From Sneathiella limimaris (GTDB taxonomy: Bacteria > Pseudomonadota > Alphaproteobacteria > Sneathiellales > Sneathiellaceae): a stretch of DNA of 64,000 nt. The stretch's first letter is position 1, and each line of letters opens with the position of its first letter. Under the pieces are notes generated by a model. That model worked only from the letters and a program-made list of their open reading frames with translations, was not told where the DNA came from and searched no databases. The translations under genes and the position numbers were made by a program. Below are positions 1 through 9,835 of this stretch, in pieces. The stretch spans positions 1,364,001-1,428,000 of the forward strand of contig NZ_JABBYJ010000001.1 in the NCBI RefSeq assembly GCF_012932565.1, read 5' to 3'.

Positions 1-1
1 C

Positions 2-502
2 ACCGTTGGTGGTGTGACCGGTGTGGTTCTGGCCAATGGTGGTCTGGATGTGATCCTGCACGATACATACTATGTGGTAGCTCACTTCCATTATGTTCTG
101 AGCCTGGGTGCCGTGTTTGCGATCTTCGCAGGTTTCTATTACTGGTTTGGCAAAATGTTCGGTGTTACTTACTCCGAAACACTTGCGAAACTGCACTTCT
201 TCGTCACCTTCATCGGGGTGAACCTGATCTTCTTCCCGATGCATTTCTTGGGACTGGCCGGTATGCCACGTCGTATTCCGGATTATCCGGATGCCTATGC
301 AGGCTTTAATGCGATTGCATCATATGGCTCCTACATCTCTGCTTTTGGTGTCTTGATCTTCCTGTACACTGTAGTTCACGCCTTTATGCGCGGTGAAAAA
401 GCAGCTGATAACCCATGGGGTGAAGGTGCAACAACACTGGAATGGACTTTGTCTTCTCCACCTCCATTCCATCAGTTCAATGAACTGCCAGTTGTTAAGT
501 AA
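2..502 (+). CDS. ctaD: Cytochrome c oxidase subunit I, C-terminal part (5' partial)
   Basis: The reading frame is open from the window edge and ends with TAA at 500-502; the true start lies upstream. The visible 167 residues carry the [15 protein letters not shown] segment of haem-copper oxidase subunit I. Its paired histidines (HFH) are haem a3 and haem a ligands in the family. Three or four transmembrane segments follow. The protein would be the catalytic subunit of an aa3-type terminal oxidase in the inner membrane. The next genes are all oxidase biogenesis factors, so this is the end of a cta operon. Subunit II is not in the window and presumably lies upstream. Confidence 0.96.
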   Translation, partial: TVGGVTGVVLANGGLDVILHDTYYVVAHFHYVLSLGAVFAIFAGFYYWFGKMFGVTYSETLAKLHFFVTFIGVNLIFFPMHFLGLAGMPRRIPDYPDAYAGFNAIASYGSYISAFGVLIFLYTVVHAFMRGEKAADNPWGEGATTLEWTLSSPPPFHQFNELPVVK

Positions 503-518
503 GTAAACGGAGTCTCTT

Positions 519-1433
519 GTGTCTGACACAAGCTTGTTACAGGACAGCACAGCCCGGGCGTATCAAGGCGCCCGGGCAAGTGACTATTTCGCCCTTCTGA
601 AACCACGGGTGATGTCACTTGTTGTGTTTACGGGAATTGTTGGACTGGCCGTTGCGCCAGGTGACATTCACCCTGTCCTTGCCTTTACAGCATTGTTATG
701 TATCGCTGTTGGAGCAGGTGCCTCTGGTGCCATCAACATGTGGTACGATGCAGATATCGACCAGATTATGGAACGGACGAAGAACCGTCCCATCCCTGCT
801 GGCAAGGTAACTGCAGGAGAAGCCCTTGGCATTGGAGTAGCCCTTTCGGTTGCTTCGGTCCTTCTGATGGGCCTCGCGGTTAATATGGTTGCAGCTACGT
901 TGCTAGCAATCACTATTGCCTTCTACATTTTCGTTTACACTATGTGGCTGAAACGTCGGACACCGCAGAACATTGTCATTGGTGGTGCCGCCGGCGCATT
1001 CCCTCCCATGATCGGGTGGGCTGCCGTAACAGGTGACGTCAGCATCGAAAGCCTTGTGCTTTTTGCTGTTATTTTCTTCTGGACACCTCCGCATTTCTGG
1101 GCCCTGTCACTTTGGCGGGATATTGATTATGCGAACGCTGGTGTTCCGATGCTGCCCGTAGTGGCTGGTCGAGAAGCTACTCGCCGCCAAGTGCTGATTT
1201 ACAGCGTTCTTTTGCTGCCCATTGGTGTTTCACCATATTTCCTGGGTTTTGCAGGACCAGTCTTCGGCGCAGGTGCAGCTATTCTTGGAGCAATATTCCT
1301 TTATGGTGCCGTGAAAGTCTGGCTCAAGAAGGATGAGAAAAGTGCCAAGCAGCTTTTTGCTTTCTCTTTGCTTTACCTGTTTTTGATCTTCGCTTTGCTT
1401 CTCGGTGAAGCCATCGTCAAAGGAGTGATCTAA
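519..1433 (+). CDS. ctaB: Protohaem IX farnesyltransferase (haem O synthase)
   Basis: This 304-residue UbiA-family membrane prenyltransferase transfers a farnesyl group to haem b, making haem O, the precursor of haem A for the oxidase. The Asp-rich motif [19 protein letters not shown] (near residues 70-90) is the diphosphate/Mg site of the family. Several hydrophobic helices follow. The start is GTG at 519 with GGAG about 7 bases upstream, 16 bases after ctaD. The gene ends TAATG, overlapping the next small gene by one base, so translation is probably coupled. Length is normal for the family. Confidence 0.96.
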   Translation: MSDTSLLQDSTARAYQGARASDYFALLKPRVMSLVVFTGIVGLAVAPGDIHPVLAFTALLCIAVGAGASGAINMWYDADIDQIMERTKNRPIPAGKVTAGEALGIGVALSVASVLLMGLAVNMVAATLLAITIAFYIFVYTMWLKRRTPQNIVIGGAAGAFPPMIGWAAVTGDVSIESLVLFAVIFFWTPPHFWALSLWRDIDYANAGVPMLPVVAGREATRRQVLIYSVLLLPIGVSPYFLGFAGPVFGAGAAILGAIFLYGAVKVWLKKDEKSAKQLFAFSLLYLFLIFALLLGEAIVKGVI

Positions 1434-1558
1434 TGGATCGGGAAGAAGAGAGAAAACGCCTGAAAACCCGGAACTATGTCGTCGGTGGAATTTTAGCGGC
1501 GATCGTTATTCTGTTTTACCTGATTACTCTAGTGAAGCTGGAGGTGGGTGTCATATGA
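1433..1558 (+). CDS. Small single-helix membrane protein of the oxidase operon (CoxF-like)
   Basis: This 41-residue frame uses an ATG overlapping the ctaB stop by one base (TAATG) and ends in an ATGA overlap with ctaG. Tight overlaps on both sides argue that it is translated. It has a charged head ([14 protein letters not shown]) and one hydrophobic helix at about residues 15-34. Alphaproteobacterial cta operons often carry such a small ORF at this exact position, annotated CoxF or as a hypothetical oxidase assembly protein. No biochemical function can be read from the sequence. A role in oxidase assembly or Cox11 stability is inference from position only. Confidence 0.75.
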   Translation: MDREEERKRLKTRNYVVGGILAAIVILFYLITLVKLEVGVI

Positions 1559-2154
1559 GTTCATCTTCCAAAACATCGCGTCGGATGGCAATTGGACTGG
1601 TTGTTGTTGTGGTCGGTATGCTGGGGCTTTCCTATGCAGCTGTTCCGCTTTATGACCTCTTTTGCCGTGTGACCGGATTTGGTGGAACAACTCAGCGGGC
1701 GGACATGGGCTCTGATGTGATTCTGGATAAGGACATCACTATCGATTTCGATGCCAACACATCACGGGATATGCCTTGGGAATTCAAGCCTGTCGAACGA
1801 AAAGTAACCCTGAAAATTGGACAGACTGGTCTGGCCTATTATGAGGCCTATAATCCAACTGATAAGCCGATCACGGGTACAGCATCTTTTAATGTGTCAC
1901 CTTTGAAGGTGGGACAGTATTTTACCAAGATTGAGTGTTTCTGCTTCACAGAGCAGACGCTTCAACCAGGTCAACGTGTTGATATGCCGGTTACATTCTA
2001 TGTTGATCCGGCGATTCAGGAAGATATCAACACGAAAGAAGTCGAAACGATTACGTTGTCTTACACTTTCTTTGTGGTTGAGAGTTCAGCCTCATTGGAA
2101 GATGAAGATAAAAACAAAAAACTGGCGGAAAATACTTCCGCTTCGGTTAACTGA
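1555..2154 (+). CDS. ctaG: Cytochrome c oxidase assembly protein CtaG (Cox11 family)
   Basis: The 199-residue protein is a Cox11-type copper chaperone that helps metallate the CuB centre of subunit I. It has one N-terminal membrane anchor (about residues 11-32) and a periplasmic beta-rich domain. The copper-binding signature IECFCFTEQ is present, with the two Cys of CFC, and a further Cys follows the anchor in LFCRVTGFGGT, as in the family. Its ATG overlaps the preceding small gene by four bases. A 63-base gap separates it from ctaE. Confidence 0.95.
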   Translation: MSSSSKTSRRMAIGLVVVVVGMLGLSYAAVPLYDLFCRVTGFGGTTQRADMGSDVILDKDITIDFDANTSRDMPWEFKPVERKVTLKIGQTGLAYYEAYNPTDKPITGTASFNVSPLKVGQYFTKIECFCFTEQTLQPGQRVDMPVTFYVDPAIQEDINTKEVETITLSYTFFVVESSASLEDEDKNKKLAENTSASVN

Positions 2155-2217
2155 TCTGTAAAAGGTCATTGGTTTAATTGCTCTGGGGGGAACTGGAGCT
2201 ATTGCAGGAGTTAAAAA

Positions 2218-3015
2218 ATGGCAGATGCTCACGCTAAAAAGCATGACTATCATCTCGTAGACCCAAGTCCATGGCCGGCTCTGGCGTCTATTTCTGCGTT
2301 CGTTGCAGCTATTGGTGCTGTTATGTGGATGCATGACAAAGGATATGCAGTTTTCACAATTGGCATGATCCTTCTTTGTTATACAGCCTTTGCCTGGTGG
2401 CGGGATGTTGTGAAAGAAGGCGAACATCAGGGTTATCATACACCGGTTGTTCAGCTAGGCCTTCGCTATGGCATGATCATGTTCATTGCCTCTGAAGTGA
2501 TGTTCTTCGTTGCTTGGTTCTGGGCATATTTCAATGCTGCGTTATTCCCAACTGAGGCAATTGGTGCGGTTTGGCCGCCAGAAGGCATTGAGGTTTTTGA
2601 TCCATGGCATTTGCCTTTTGTGAACACACTGATCCTGTTGACATCTGGTACAACAGTGACCTGGGCACATCACGCGCTTCAGCATGGTGATCGCAAAGGT
2701 CTTATCCAGGGTCTGACTTTGACAGTTATTCTGGGCGTTGTCTTCAGTATCGTTCAGGGATACGAGTACTCTCACGCGGCATTTGCGTTCGATGAAACTG
2801 TTTACGCTTCGACTTTCTACATGGCGACTGGTTTCCATGGTGCACATGTGATCATCGGAACCATCTTCTTGCTGGTTTGCTTGATCCGCGCAGCTAAAGG
2901 CCACTTTACCGCAAACCATCATTTTGGCTTCGAGGCTGCAGCTTGGTACTGGCACTTTGTGGACGTTGTTTGGCTGTTCCTTTTCGTTGCCATCTACTGG
3001 TGGGGTGCAGCGTAA
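2218..3015 (+). CDS. ctaE: Cytochrome c oxidase subunit III
   Basis: This 265-residue inner-membrane protein has the seven hydrophobic segments and the conserved stretches [29 protein letters not shown] and [11 protein letters not shown] of subunit III. It stabilises the catalytic subunit and influences proton uptake in the aa3 complex. The start has AGGAG about 8 bases upstream (GCAGGAGTTAAAAAATG). It ends [18 protein letters not shown], the normal C-terminus of the family, so the gene is complete. Confidence 0.97.
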   Translation: MADAHAKKHDYHLVDPSPWPALASISAFVAAIGAVMWMHDKGYAVFTIGMILLCYTAFAWWRDVVKEGEHQGYHTPVVQLGLRYGMIMFIASEVMFFVAWFWAYFNAALFPTEAIGAVWPPEGIEVFDPWHLPFVNTLILLTSGTTVTWAHHALQHGDRKGLIQGLTLTVILGVVFSIVQGYEYSHAAFAFDETVYASTFYMATGFHGAHVIIGTIFLLVCLIRAAKGHFTANHHFGFEAAAWYWHFVDVVWLFLFVAIYWWGAA

Positions 3016-3037
3016 CCACGGAAAAGGTGATGTAGAT

Positions 3038-3457
3038 TTGTCTTCTACGCCATCAAAAGAAGTTTTTTCCCCTTTCCTCACCGGCATTACCTGCAAATGT
3101 CCGGCTTGTGGAAAGGGGAAATTGTTTTCCGGCTATATCGATGTACAGCCGGTCTGTAGTGAATGCGGTCAGGATCTTAAATCGATTGATAGCGGTGATG
3201 GTCCGGCCGTTTTTGTTATTTTTATAGTCGGCTTTGTGGTCATTGCTTTGTGCTTTTGGGTGCAACTTGCGTTCAGACCGCCATTTTGGCTGCAGCTTTT
3301 AATATGGATTCCTGCAATTCTTGGCCTATCTTTGGGTTTACTGAAACCCTTGAAAGGCGTGATGATTGCGCTCCACTACAAACATATTACCAGCCAGCAA
3401 GAGGCCGAGAACCAGGCCGATGAAACGCAAGCAGATAAAGAAACCCCTGACACATGA
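3038..3457 (+). CDS. DUF983 zinc-ribbon membrane protein
   Basis: The 139-residue protein has an N-terminal zinc-ribbon-like pair (CPACGKGKLF and CSECG) and two transmembrane helices (about residues 58-80 and 86-107). This is the DUF983 pattern found in alphaproteobacterial oxidase operons. I chose the TTG at 3038 because AAGGTGA lies 7 bases upstream and the family length fits. A longer frame reaches back into ctaE but lacks family similarity there. It overlaps the SURF1 start by four bases (ATGA). Its function is unknown; an oxidase assembly role is inferred from context. Confidence 0.85.
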   Translation: MSSTPSKEVFSPFLTGITCKCPACGKGKLFSGYIDVQPVCSECGQDLKSIDSGDGPAVFVIFIVGFVVIALCFWVQLAFRPPFWLQLLIWIPAILGLSLGLLKPLKGVMIALHYKHITSQQEAENQADETQADKETPDT

Positions 3458-4170
3458 AAAAGTTTTCCCCCGGAATTTTGCCAACCCTGATGACCATTCC
3501 CCTGGTTTTGATTCTATTAGGGTTAAGTCTCTGGCAAATTAATCGTTATAGCTGGAAAGTAGACCTCCTCGATAATCTGGAGCAGCAGTTAGCGGAACAG
3601 CCGCAGCAACTGCCTTCTGTGGTCGATGATATCGAAGAATGGAATTATCGTCGGGTTTTCCTGACGGGTGAATTCCTGCATGACAAAGAAATTCATCTTT
3701 TTGCCCATGCCGAAAAGGGCCTTAAAGGCTTTCAGATCATTACGCCTTTCAAACGGTCTGATGCGGATACAATCGTGTTGGTAAATAGAGGTTGGGTGCC
3801 TGAATATAAGAAAGAAGCCGATGATCGAGCTGAGGGTAATATCACCGGCGAAATTCGAATCTCCGGTATTGTTCGGAAACCCTGGGAAAAGAGTTATTCG
3901 TTTTTGCCAGAAAGCAACGCTGAGAGTAATGTCTGGCTCTATGGTGAGCTGGATGCTATGGCAGCCCATCTGAATTTGACTGTTGAGCCAGTTTTTGTTG
4001 AACTGGATAAAATGGACGTCCCGGGAGGGTTTCCAAAGGGGGGGCAGACCCGAATTACGGTTCCAAATAATCACGTTGAATATGCGATCACATGGTTTGG
4101 TCTTGCGGTGGCCATGCTGGTTATTTACGGTTTGTACGGGATGCGTAAGGCTAAAAATAAAACTGGATAA
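3454..4170 (+). CDS. SURF1 family cytochrome oxidase assembly protein
   Basis: The 238-residue protein has the SURF1 plan: an N-terminal helix (about residues 9-27), a periplasmic domain, and a C-terminal helix (about 209-229). Family motifs include LSLWQINRYSWK, the central VLVNRGWVP, and the C-terminal HVEYAITWFGLA. SURF1 assists haem A insertion into subunit I. The four-base overlap with the DUF983 gene shows co-translation. It is the last recognisable oxidase gene of the cluster. Confidence 0.94.
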   Translation: MKKFSPGILPTLMTIPLVLILLGLSLWQINRYSWKVDLLDNLEQQLAEQPQQLPSVVDDIEEWNYRRVFLTGEFLHDKEIHLFAHAEKGLKGFQIITPFKRSDADTIVLVNRGWVPEYKKEADDRAEGNITGEIRISGIVRKPWEKSYSFLPESNAESNVWLYGELDAMAAHLNLTVEPVFVELDKMDVPGGFPKGGQTRITVPNNHVEYAITWFGLAVAMLVIYGLYGMRKAKNKTG

Positions 4171-4180
4171 GGGATATCCC

Positions 4181-5668
4181 ATGTCTGCCTATGAAGATCT
4201 TCAAAACCGCTTTGCCCGGATGGCAACTCTTGACGGTGCCGTGGCAACATTGAGTTGGGACTACGCGACCATGATGCCAAACGGTGGGGCTGAGGCGCGA
4301 TCTGACCAGATGGCGTTGCTTGGAGTGCTGAAACACGAAATGCAAACGGCTCCAGAACTATCGGATCTGCTCGATGAGGCTGAAGAAGACGTTCGCAGTC
4401 TTTCAAATTGGCAGAAGGCAAATTTACAGGAAATGCGGCGAAACTGGCGGCATGCTTCTGCTGTGGATGCTGACCTCGTGGAGGCTTTATCCCGCGCGAC
4501 TTCCGAATGTGAGATGATTTGGCGAAGCGCTCGGCAAGAAAACAGGTTTTCAGACCTTTTACCTTCCTTGGAAGAGGTTGTTTCCTTAACTCAGAAACTG
4601 GCAGCGGTTAAATCTGAGGCCTTTGGCCTCAGCCCTTACGACGCGCTACTTGATCAGTATGAACCTGGATGCACAGAGCAAAAGATTGAAACTCTGTTTT
4701 CGGGTTTAAAAGCATTTTTGCCCAATTTTCTGGATCAGGTTCTGGACAAACAGGATAAAGACGGAACTTATATCAAGCCGAAAGGCATGTATCCCATTCC
4801 AAACCAGAAAGAGGTTGGACTGGAATTCATGACAGCCCTTGGCTTTGATTTTAATCATGGGCGGCTTGATATCAGCCATCACCCTTTTACGGGCGGGATC
4901 CCTGACGATGTGCGCCTGACAACCCGGTATGAGGAAGATGACTTTACCCAAAGCCTGATGGGTACACTTCACGAGACTGGACATGCCTTATATGAGCAGC
5001 ATCTACCGAAAGAGTGGCGAGGACAACCGGTTGGGGATGCCCGGGGTATGGCATTGCACGAAAGCCAATCGCTCCTTGTAGAAATGCAGCTTTCCCGGAG
5101 CGAGCCTTTCCTCCGCTATGCTTATCCGATACTGGAAAGGGCTTTTGGAAATGGTGGCGACGCTTGGACATTTGATAATCTCAAGAAACTTTATCACCAT
5201 GTAGAGCGAGGTTTTATTCGCGTTGATGCTGATGAAGTCACCTATCCCTTGCACATCATCTTACGATTTGATCTTGAGAGGGCGTTGCTGGATGGTGGGT
5301 TGAAGGTTGCGGATCTGCCAGGTGCCTGGAATGACGAAATGTATAAGTTGTTGAGGGTATCACCGCCTACAGATAGCCTTGGCTGCATGCAGGATATCCA
5401 TTGGCCGGGTGGGGCAATTGGTTACTTCCCGACCTATACCCTTGGGGCGTTGGCTGCAGCACAGATTTTCAAGGCAGCGTCTGATGCAATTCCTGATCTG
5501 GATCAGCAAATTGAAAAGGGATCGTTCCAGCCATTGATGAATTGGCTGAAGACCAATATCCATGAAAAGGCTTCTTCGCTCACGACCGATGAAATTCTAT
5601 TGGAGGCCACTGGCTCGGAGCTCGGCTCGCAAGCTTTCATCGATCATTTGATCAGCCGCTATCTGTAG
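4181..5668 (+). CDS. Carboxypeptidase Taq (peptidase family M32)
   Basis: The 495-residue protein matches thermostable carboxypeptidase 1, a cytoplasmic metallopeptidase that removes C-terminal residues. The zinc motif HETGH is at residues 264-268, and the downstream HESQS supplies the expected Glu ligand. The start ATG at 4181 has AAGGG upstream and begins the conserved MSAYEDLQNRFARMATLDG region. The frame stays open further upstream, but that part lies inside SURF1 and is a shadow. The gene begins 10 bases after SURF1 and may be co-transcribed. Confidence 0.93.
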   Translation: MSAYEDLQNRFARMATLDGAVATLSWDYATMMPNGGAEARSDQMALLGVLKHEMQTAPELSDLLDEAEEDVRSLSNWQKANLQEMRRNWRHASAVDADLVEALSRATSECEMIWRSARQENRFSDLLPSLEEVVSLTQKLAAVKSEAFGLSPYDALLDQYEPGCTEQKIETLFSGLKAFLPNFLDQVLDKQDKDGTYIKPKGMYPIPNQKEVGLEFMTALGFDFNHGRLDISHHPFTGGIPDDVRLTTRYEEDDFTQSLMGTLHETGHALYEQHLPKEWRGQPVGDARGMALHESQSLLVEMQLSRSEPFLRYAYPILERAFGNGGDAWTFDNLKKLYHHVERGFIRVDADEVTYPLHIILRFDLERALLDGGLKVADLPGAWNDEMYKLLRVSPPTDSLGCMQDIHWPGGAIGYFPTYTLGALAAAQIFKAASDAIPDLDQQIEKGSFQPLMNWLKTNIHEKASSLTTDEILLEATGSELGSQAFIDHLISRYL

Positions 5669-5781
5669 GGTTGAATTCTCTGTCCATTTGCGTCAAGCCA
5701 GTATAGAAAGACATTATATGCTGACGGGAGAAATTCCCTCATTTTTGAGCCCAAAAGACAAATAGTGGGTGGAGAGATAAA

Positions 5782-7179
5782 GTGCGATATATCAGTACGC
5801 GCGGTGAAGCGCCGTCGCTGAATTTTGAAGAGGTTGTATTGACCGGTCTGGCACGGGATGGTGGATTATATGTCCCAGAAACCTGGCCGCAATTATCTCA
5901 TGAAGAAATCAGGGAATTGGCTGGTAAAACCTATGCTGAGGCCGCTGAGATTATTCTCTATCCTTTTGTCGAGGGAAGTATCTCTCGTGAAGAGTTTCGG
6001 GCTATGACAGAGAAAGCCTATGGTGCTTTCTCTCACAAAGCTGTCGTCCCTCTCTCGCAGCTCGCAGAAAATGATTTTCTGATGGAGCTGTATCACGGAC
6101 CCACTCTGGCATTTAAGGATGTTGCCCTTCAGCTACTGGGGCTTTTATATGATCACCTGCTCGGAAAACAAGGCAAGAAGGTAACCATTGTTGGCGCGAC
6201 CTCTGGTGATACCGGCTCTGCTGCGATTGAAGCTTGTCGGGGCCGGGATGCGGTTGACATTTTTATCCTTCATCCAAAGGGCCGGGTGTCAGATGTCCAG
6301 CGGCGACAAATGACAACAGTGCTGGATGGCAATGTCCATAATATTGCGATCGAAGGGGATTTTGATGATTGTCAGGCCTTGGTAAAGGCTATGTTTAACG
6401 ATCATGATTTCCGCGACCAACTGGCAGTCTCAGCTGTTAATTCGATTAACTGGGCTCGGGTTATGGCTCAGATCGTATATTATTTCACGACTGCAGTCTC
6501 TTTAGGTGGGCCGGATCGTCCGATCTCTTTCTCGGTTCCAAGCGGGAACTTCGGGGATGTATATGCTGGATTCTGTGCCTATAAGATGGGATTACCCATC
6601 GAACAATTGATTGTTGCCACAAACCGTAACGATATTTTGTCCCGGTTCTTCAATCAGGGCAGTTATCGCAAAGAAGGGGTTGATCCAACAATTAGCCCCA
6701 GTATGGATATTCAAGTCTCCAGTAATTTTGAGCGGTTTTTGTTCGATCTGTGTGGTCGCGATGCCAGTGCGGTTCGCGGCTTTATGCAACAACTGGATGA
6801 GGATGGTGGGTTCGAAGTTGATCTTAAAACCCTCAATAAAGTCATCTTCGCTGCGGGTGCCTGTAGCGAGGAAGAAACCCTCGCGACGATCCAGAAAACA
6901 TTGGCTGAAAGCGCAAAGCTGGTTGATCCACATACCGCAGTTGGTCTTAAGGTTGCAGCCGACTGTAGGTCTGATAAAACAGTGCCGATGGTGACCCTCT
7001 CAACGGCGCACCCGGCGAAATTCCCTGCAGCAGTCGAAAAAGCATCTGGTATCTATCCGGAGTTGCCAGCCCATATGCAGGATTTGTTTGATCGGCCTGA
7101 ACGCCTTGATGCGTTGCCAAATGACTTGGAAACTGTACAAAATTACATATCTGGTAAAGCACGGATATTAAATCGTTAG
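5782..7179 (+). CDS. thrC: Threonine synthase
   Basis: The 465-residue PLP enzyme converts O-phosphohomoserine to threonine, the last step of the pathway; ThrB, the preceding enzyme, is encoded at 12.7-13.6 kb. The PLP lysine lies in HGPTLAFKDVALQ (Lys112), and the phosphate-binding loop is VGATSGDTGSAA. The N-terminal YISTRGEAP is typical. GTG is the start, with GGAG about 9 bases upstream. The following M16 protease and acetyltransferase form the common alphaproteobacterial thrC-M16-rimJ order. Confidence 0.96.
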   Translation: MRYISTRGEAPSLNFEEVVLTGLARDGGLYVPETWPQLSHEEIRELAGKTYAEAAEIILYPFVEGSISREEFRAMTEKAYGAFSHKAVVPLSQLAENDFLMELYHGPTLAFKDVALQLLGLLYDHLLGKQGKKVTIVGATSGDTGSAAIEACRGRDAVDIFILHPKGRVSDVQRRQMTTVLDGNVHNIAIEGDFDDCQALVKAMFNDHDFRDQLAVSAVNSINWARVMAQIVYYFTTAVSLGGPDRPISFSVPSGNFGDVYAGFCAYKMGLPIEQLIVATNRNDILSRFFNQGSYRKEGVDPTISPSMDIQVSSNFERFLFDLCGRDASAVRGFMQQLDEDGGFEVDLKTLNKVIFAAGACSEEETLATIQKTLAESAKLVDPHTAVGLKVAADCRSDKTVPMVTLSTAHPAKFPAAVEKASGIYPELPAHMQDLFDRPERLDALPNDLETVQNYISGKARILNR

Positions 7180-7199
7180 GAGTGAAAGTTAGGTTCTGA

Positions 7200-8459
7200 A
7201 TGACAGTAGAGGTAACAACGCTGGATAATGGTCTTCGGGTCATTTCCGACAGTATGCCCCATCTTGAAACCGCAGCAGTTGGTGTCTGGGTTGATACAGG
7301 GGCACGCCACGAAACACCGGAACAGAACGGCATCTCACATGTCCTGGAGCATATGGCCTTCAAGGGGACAACAACCCGCTCGGCACTCGATATTGCGGAG
7401 AGCATTGAGGCCGTTGGCGGCCATTTGAACGCTTATACCAGCCGCGACCAGACGGCTTACTACGCCCGCATTCTGGATAAGGATATGGACCTCGCCGTGG
7501 ATATCCTGAGTGATATCCTGCAAAACTCCACCTTTGATGAGCAAGAACTCAGCCGTGAAAAAGAAGTGATTGTCCAGGAAATCGGGCAAACACATGATAC
7601 GCCGGATGACATAATTTTTGATCATTTACAGGAAACAGCCTATCCGGATCAGGCGTTAGGTCGATCTATTCTCGGGACGTCAGAAGGTGTGCGGGGCTTC
7701 AGCCGGGAGAAAGTCTCGGACTATATGTCTTCCCGTTATTTGGCGCCTAAAATGGTATTGAGCGCTTCTGGGTCGGTCAACCATGATGAACTGGTTCGGA
7801 TTGCGACTGAAAAGTTCGGCGCCCTTGCCGTTGATGGCCAATCGAATATGGATGCAGCAGATTATCAGGGCGGCGACTATCGGGAAGCCCGGGATCTGGA
7901 GCAGGTGCATTTCGCGCTAACGGTTCCAGGTGTTTCCTATAAGGATGAGGATTTCTATACCAGTCAGATCCTTGCAGGTTTGCTTGGCGGCGGTATGTCC
8001 TCCAGGTTGTTTCAAGAGGTTCGGGAACGCCGCGGTCTTTGCTACAGTATCTTTTCTTTTGCATCGTCTTTTGCGGATACGGGCCTTTTCACCGTTTATG
8101 CGGGGACCGGTCCAGATCAGATCGGTGACTTAAGCCGAGTTGTTGTTGATGAGCTTTTGAAAGCGACAGAAGCGATTACGGAAGAAGAAGTTATCCGGGC
8201 GAAAGCGCAGCATAAAGCCGGCTTGTTGATGGGGCAGGAAAGTCCTGCGGCCCGCTGTGAAGTTCATGCTCGGCAGATGTTGATTTATGATCGGGTTATT
8301 TCCGCGACTGAGATTGCAGAGACCATCGATGCAATTACGGCTGAACAGCTTCGGCAGGTTGCGGAAAGGCTTTTTGTGGGGGCAACACCTACCATCGCAT
8401 CAATGGGACCTGTAAAAAATCTTGAAAGCTATGATCGGTTTGCGGCAAGATTTAACTAG
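7200..8459 (+). CDS. M16 family zinc metallopeptidase (processing-peptidase-like)
   Basis: The 419-residue protein has the inverted zinc motif HVLEH (His47, Glu50, His51) and a downstream Glu in VIVQEIGQTHDTPDD. The second half contains the GLLGGGMSSRLFQEVRERRGLCYS signature of the M16B group. These are cytoplasmic or periplasm-facing oligopeptidases related to mitochondrial processing peptidase beta. No signal peptide is seen. AGGAG precedes the ATG by a long spacer (7179-7200). It follows thrC by 20 bases and is probably in its transcript. Confidence 0.94.
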   Translation: MTVEVTTLDNGLRVISDSMPHLETAAVGVWVDTGARHETPEQNGISHVLEHMAFKGTTTRSALDIAESIEAVGGHLNAYTSRDQTAYYARILDKDMDLAVDILSDILQNSTFDEQELSREKEVIVQEIGQTHDTPDDIIFDHLQETAYPDQALGRSILGTSEGVRGFSREKVSDYMSSRYLAPKMVLSASGSVNHDELVRIATEKFGALAVDGQSNMDAADYQGGDYREARDLEQVHFALTVPGVSYKDEDFYTSQILAGLLGGGMSSRLFQEVRERRGLCYSIFSFASSFADTGLFTVYAGTGPDQIGDLSRVVVDELLKATEAITEEEVIRAKAQHKAGLLMGQESPAARCEVHARQMLIYDRVISATEIAETIDAITAEQLRQVAERLFVGATPTIASMGPVKNLESYDRFAARFN

Positions 8460-8502
8460 GGAATTCATAATCTAGCGATAAACACGGGAGGTCTGGAGTT
8501 CC

Positions 8503-9144
8503 ATGTTACTGGACAGTTTTTGGAACAGGGAACGCAACCGGACCATTGACGCGGAGAGGGTTTATCTCCGCTATCCCGTATTAGAAGACTGGCGACAGTG
8601 GTCTACGGTGCGAGAAATCAGTCGCCAGCATCTTGTCCCGTGGGAGCCGGTTTGGGCGCTTGATAGTTTGACCCGGCGAAATTTTCGCGATCGCTTGCGC
8701 CGTTATTCTGCAGATGCCAAAGCAGATAACGGCTACGCTTTCTTCATTTTTCGAAAATCTGATGACCAGCTTTTGGGGAGCATCACGCTCAGCAACATCC
8801 GGCGCGGTGTTTCCCAAACGGGTACAATGGGGTATTGGACAGGTCTGCCATTTGTTCGTAATGGATATATGCTGGAAGCAGTTTGCGCGCTTTTGCCCAC
8901 TTTATTTGAGGATTATGCTCTCCGACGAATAGAAGCAGCTTGCCTTGTGGAGAATGAACCCAGTGCCAATTTGCTCAGGAAGGCTGGCTTCACCTCTGAA
9001 GGTCTGGCGCGGCAGTATCTATGCATTAATGGGATCTGGCAGGATCATCTGTTGTTTGCGATCTTGAAAGGTGATCAGATTGGGCAAGAGAATTCCCATA
9101 ATGCCGCTCTTCACAAAGCGTCAGGCGTGACCGATCTCGCCTGA
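8503..9144 (+). CDS. GNAT acetyltransferase, RimJ/RimL type
   Basis: The 213-residue protein has a GNAT fold of the ribosomal-protein N-acetyltransferase type: RVYLRYPVLEDW near the start, and the acetyl-CoA-binding RNGYMLEAVCALLPTLF followed by RIEAACLVENEPSANLLRKAGF. GGAGG lies 15-20 bases before the ATG and GGAG closer. Position after thrC-M16 is conserved in alphaproteobacteria. The substrate cannot be told from the sequence. Its last 24 bases overlap the convergent yqgE gene. Confidence 0.88.
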   Translation: MLLDSFWNRERNRTIDAERVYLRYPVLEDWRQWSTVREISRQHLVPWEPVWALDSLTRRNFRDRLRRYSADAKADNGYAFFIFRKSDDQLLGSITLSNIRRGVSQTGTMGYWTGLPFVRNGYMLEAVCALLPTLFEDYALRRIEAACLVENEPSANLLRKAGFTSEGLARQYLCINGIWQDHLLFAILKGDQIGQENSHNAALHKASGVTDLA

Positions 9145-9714
9145 AAGCGCACTTGGATCAAACCCGAGTTTCCGGATCGCATTTTGCCATTTACAGCTGA
9201 CAGCTTTGCCAAAAACCAGATCCGTGTCCGCATCAACAACTAGCCAACCGTTTTCCTGAATTTCCCGTTCCAGCTGACCGGGGCCCCAACCAGAATACCC
9301 AAGTGCCAGTAAGCAATCTTGCGGCCCAGTTCCTTCTGCTACAGACTTTAACATATCCATGGTAGCGGTCAGGGCGATATCCTTATCAATCATGATAGAG
9401 GTTTCGTGCACATGATCGGTCGTGTGAAGTAGAAAACCACGCTCAGCCTCAACTGGGCCGCCGAAATGCACCTTAAGGTCACCAAGATATTCCTCATAGG
9501 AAATGTTTAATTGGTCCAGCAGGTCCTCAAAGGAGAGCGTGTCCAGGTTCTTGTTCAGAACGATTCCCATCGCGCCGTCCTCACCATGGGCACATAGGAG
9601 GATAATCGATTTTTCAAAACGGGGATCAGACATGGTCGGCATTGCGATCAGGATTTGACCATCCAGATAACCATCCTTATCTGGCTCCATATCTTTACTG
9701 ATGTCTTCATTCAT
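9121..9714 (-). CDS. YqgE/AlgH family protein (UPF0301)
   Basis: The 197-residue protein matches the YqgE/AlgH family: GQILIAMPTMSDPRFEKSIILLCAH near the start, GIVLNKN, and the LGYSGWGPGQLEREI block near residue 145. Family members are small cytoplasmic proteins of undefined biochemical role, sometimes linked to transcription of alginate genes. The 3' end overlaps the acetyltransferase gene by 24 bases on the opposite strand. The gene is divergent from the DsbD-like gene, with a 121-base shared upstream region. Confidence 0.92.
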   Translation of the reverse strand: MNEDISKDMEPDKDGYLDGQILIAMPTMSDPRFEKSIILLCAHGEDGAMGIVLNKNLDTLSFEDLLDQLNISYEEYLGDLKVHFGGPVEAERGFLLHTTDHVHETSIMIDKDIALTATMDMLKSVAEGTGPQDCLLALGYSGWGPGQLEREIQENGWLVVDADTDLVFGKAVSCKWQNAIRKLGFDPSALSGEIGHA

Positions 9715-9835
9715 ACGCTTACTCTTTTCTGTGACAGTTCAGATGACACAATTGTGATAGTCCTTCACAGTTGAACCCGACTATACTACATGAATAGAAG
9801 GGTTATTCTTTTCATGTGGTGAAAATTACAAAAAA

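Noticed and set aside
3983-4180. Upstream extension of the M32 carboxypeptidase
   Set aside because: This part lies inside SURF1 in another frame; family similarity begins at the ATG at 4181, which has a ribosome site.
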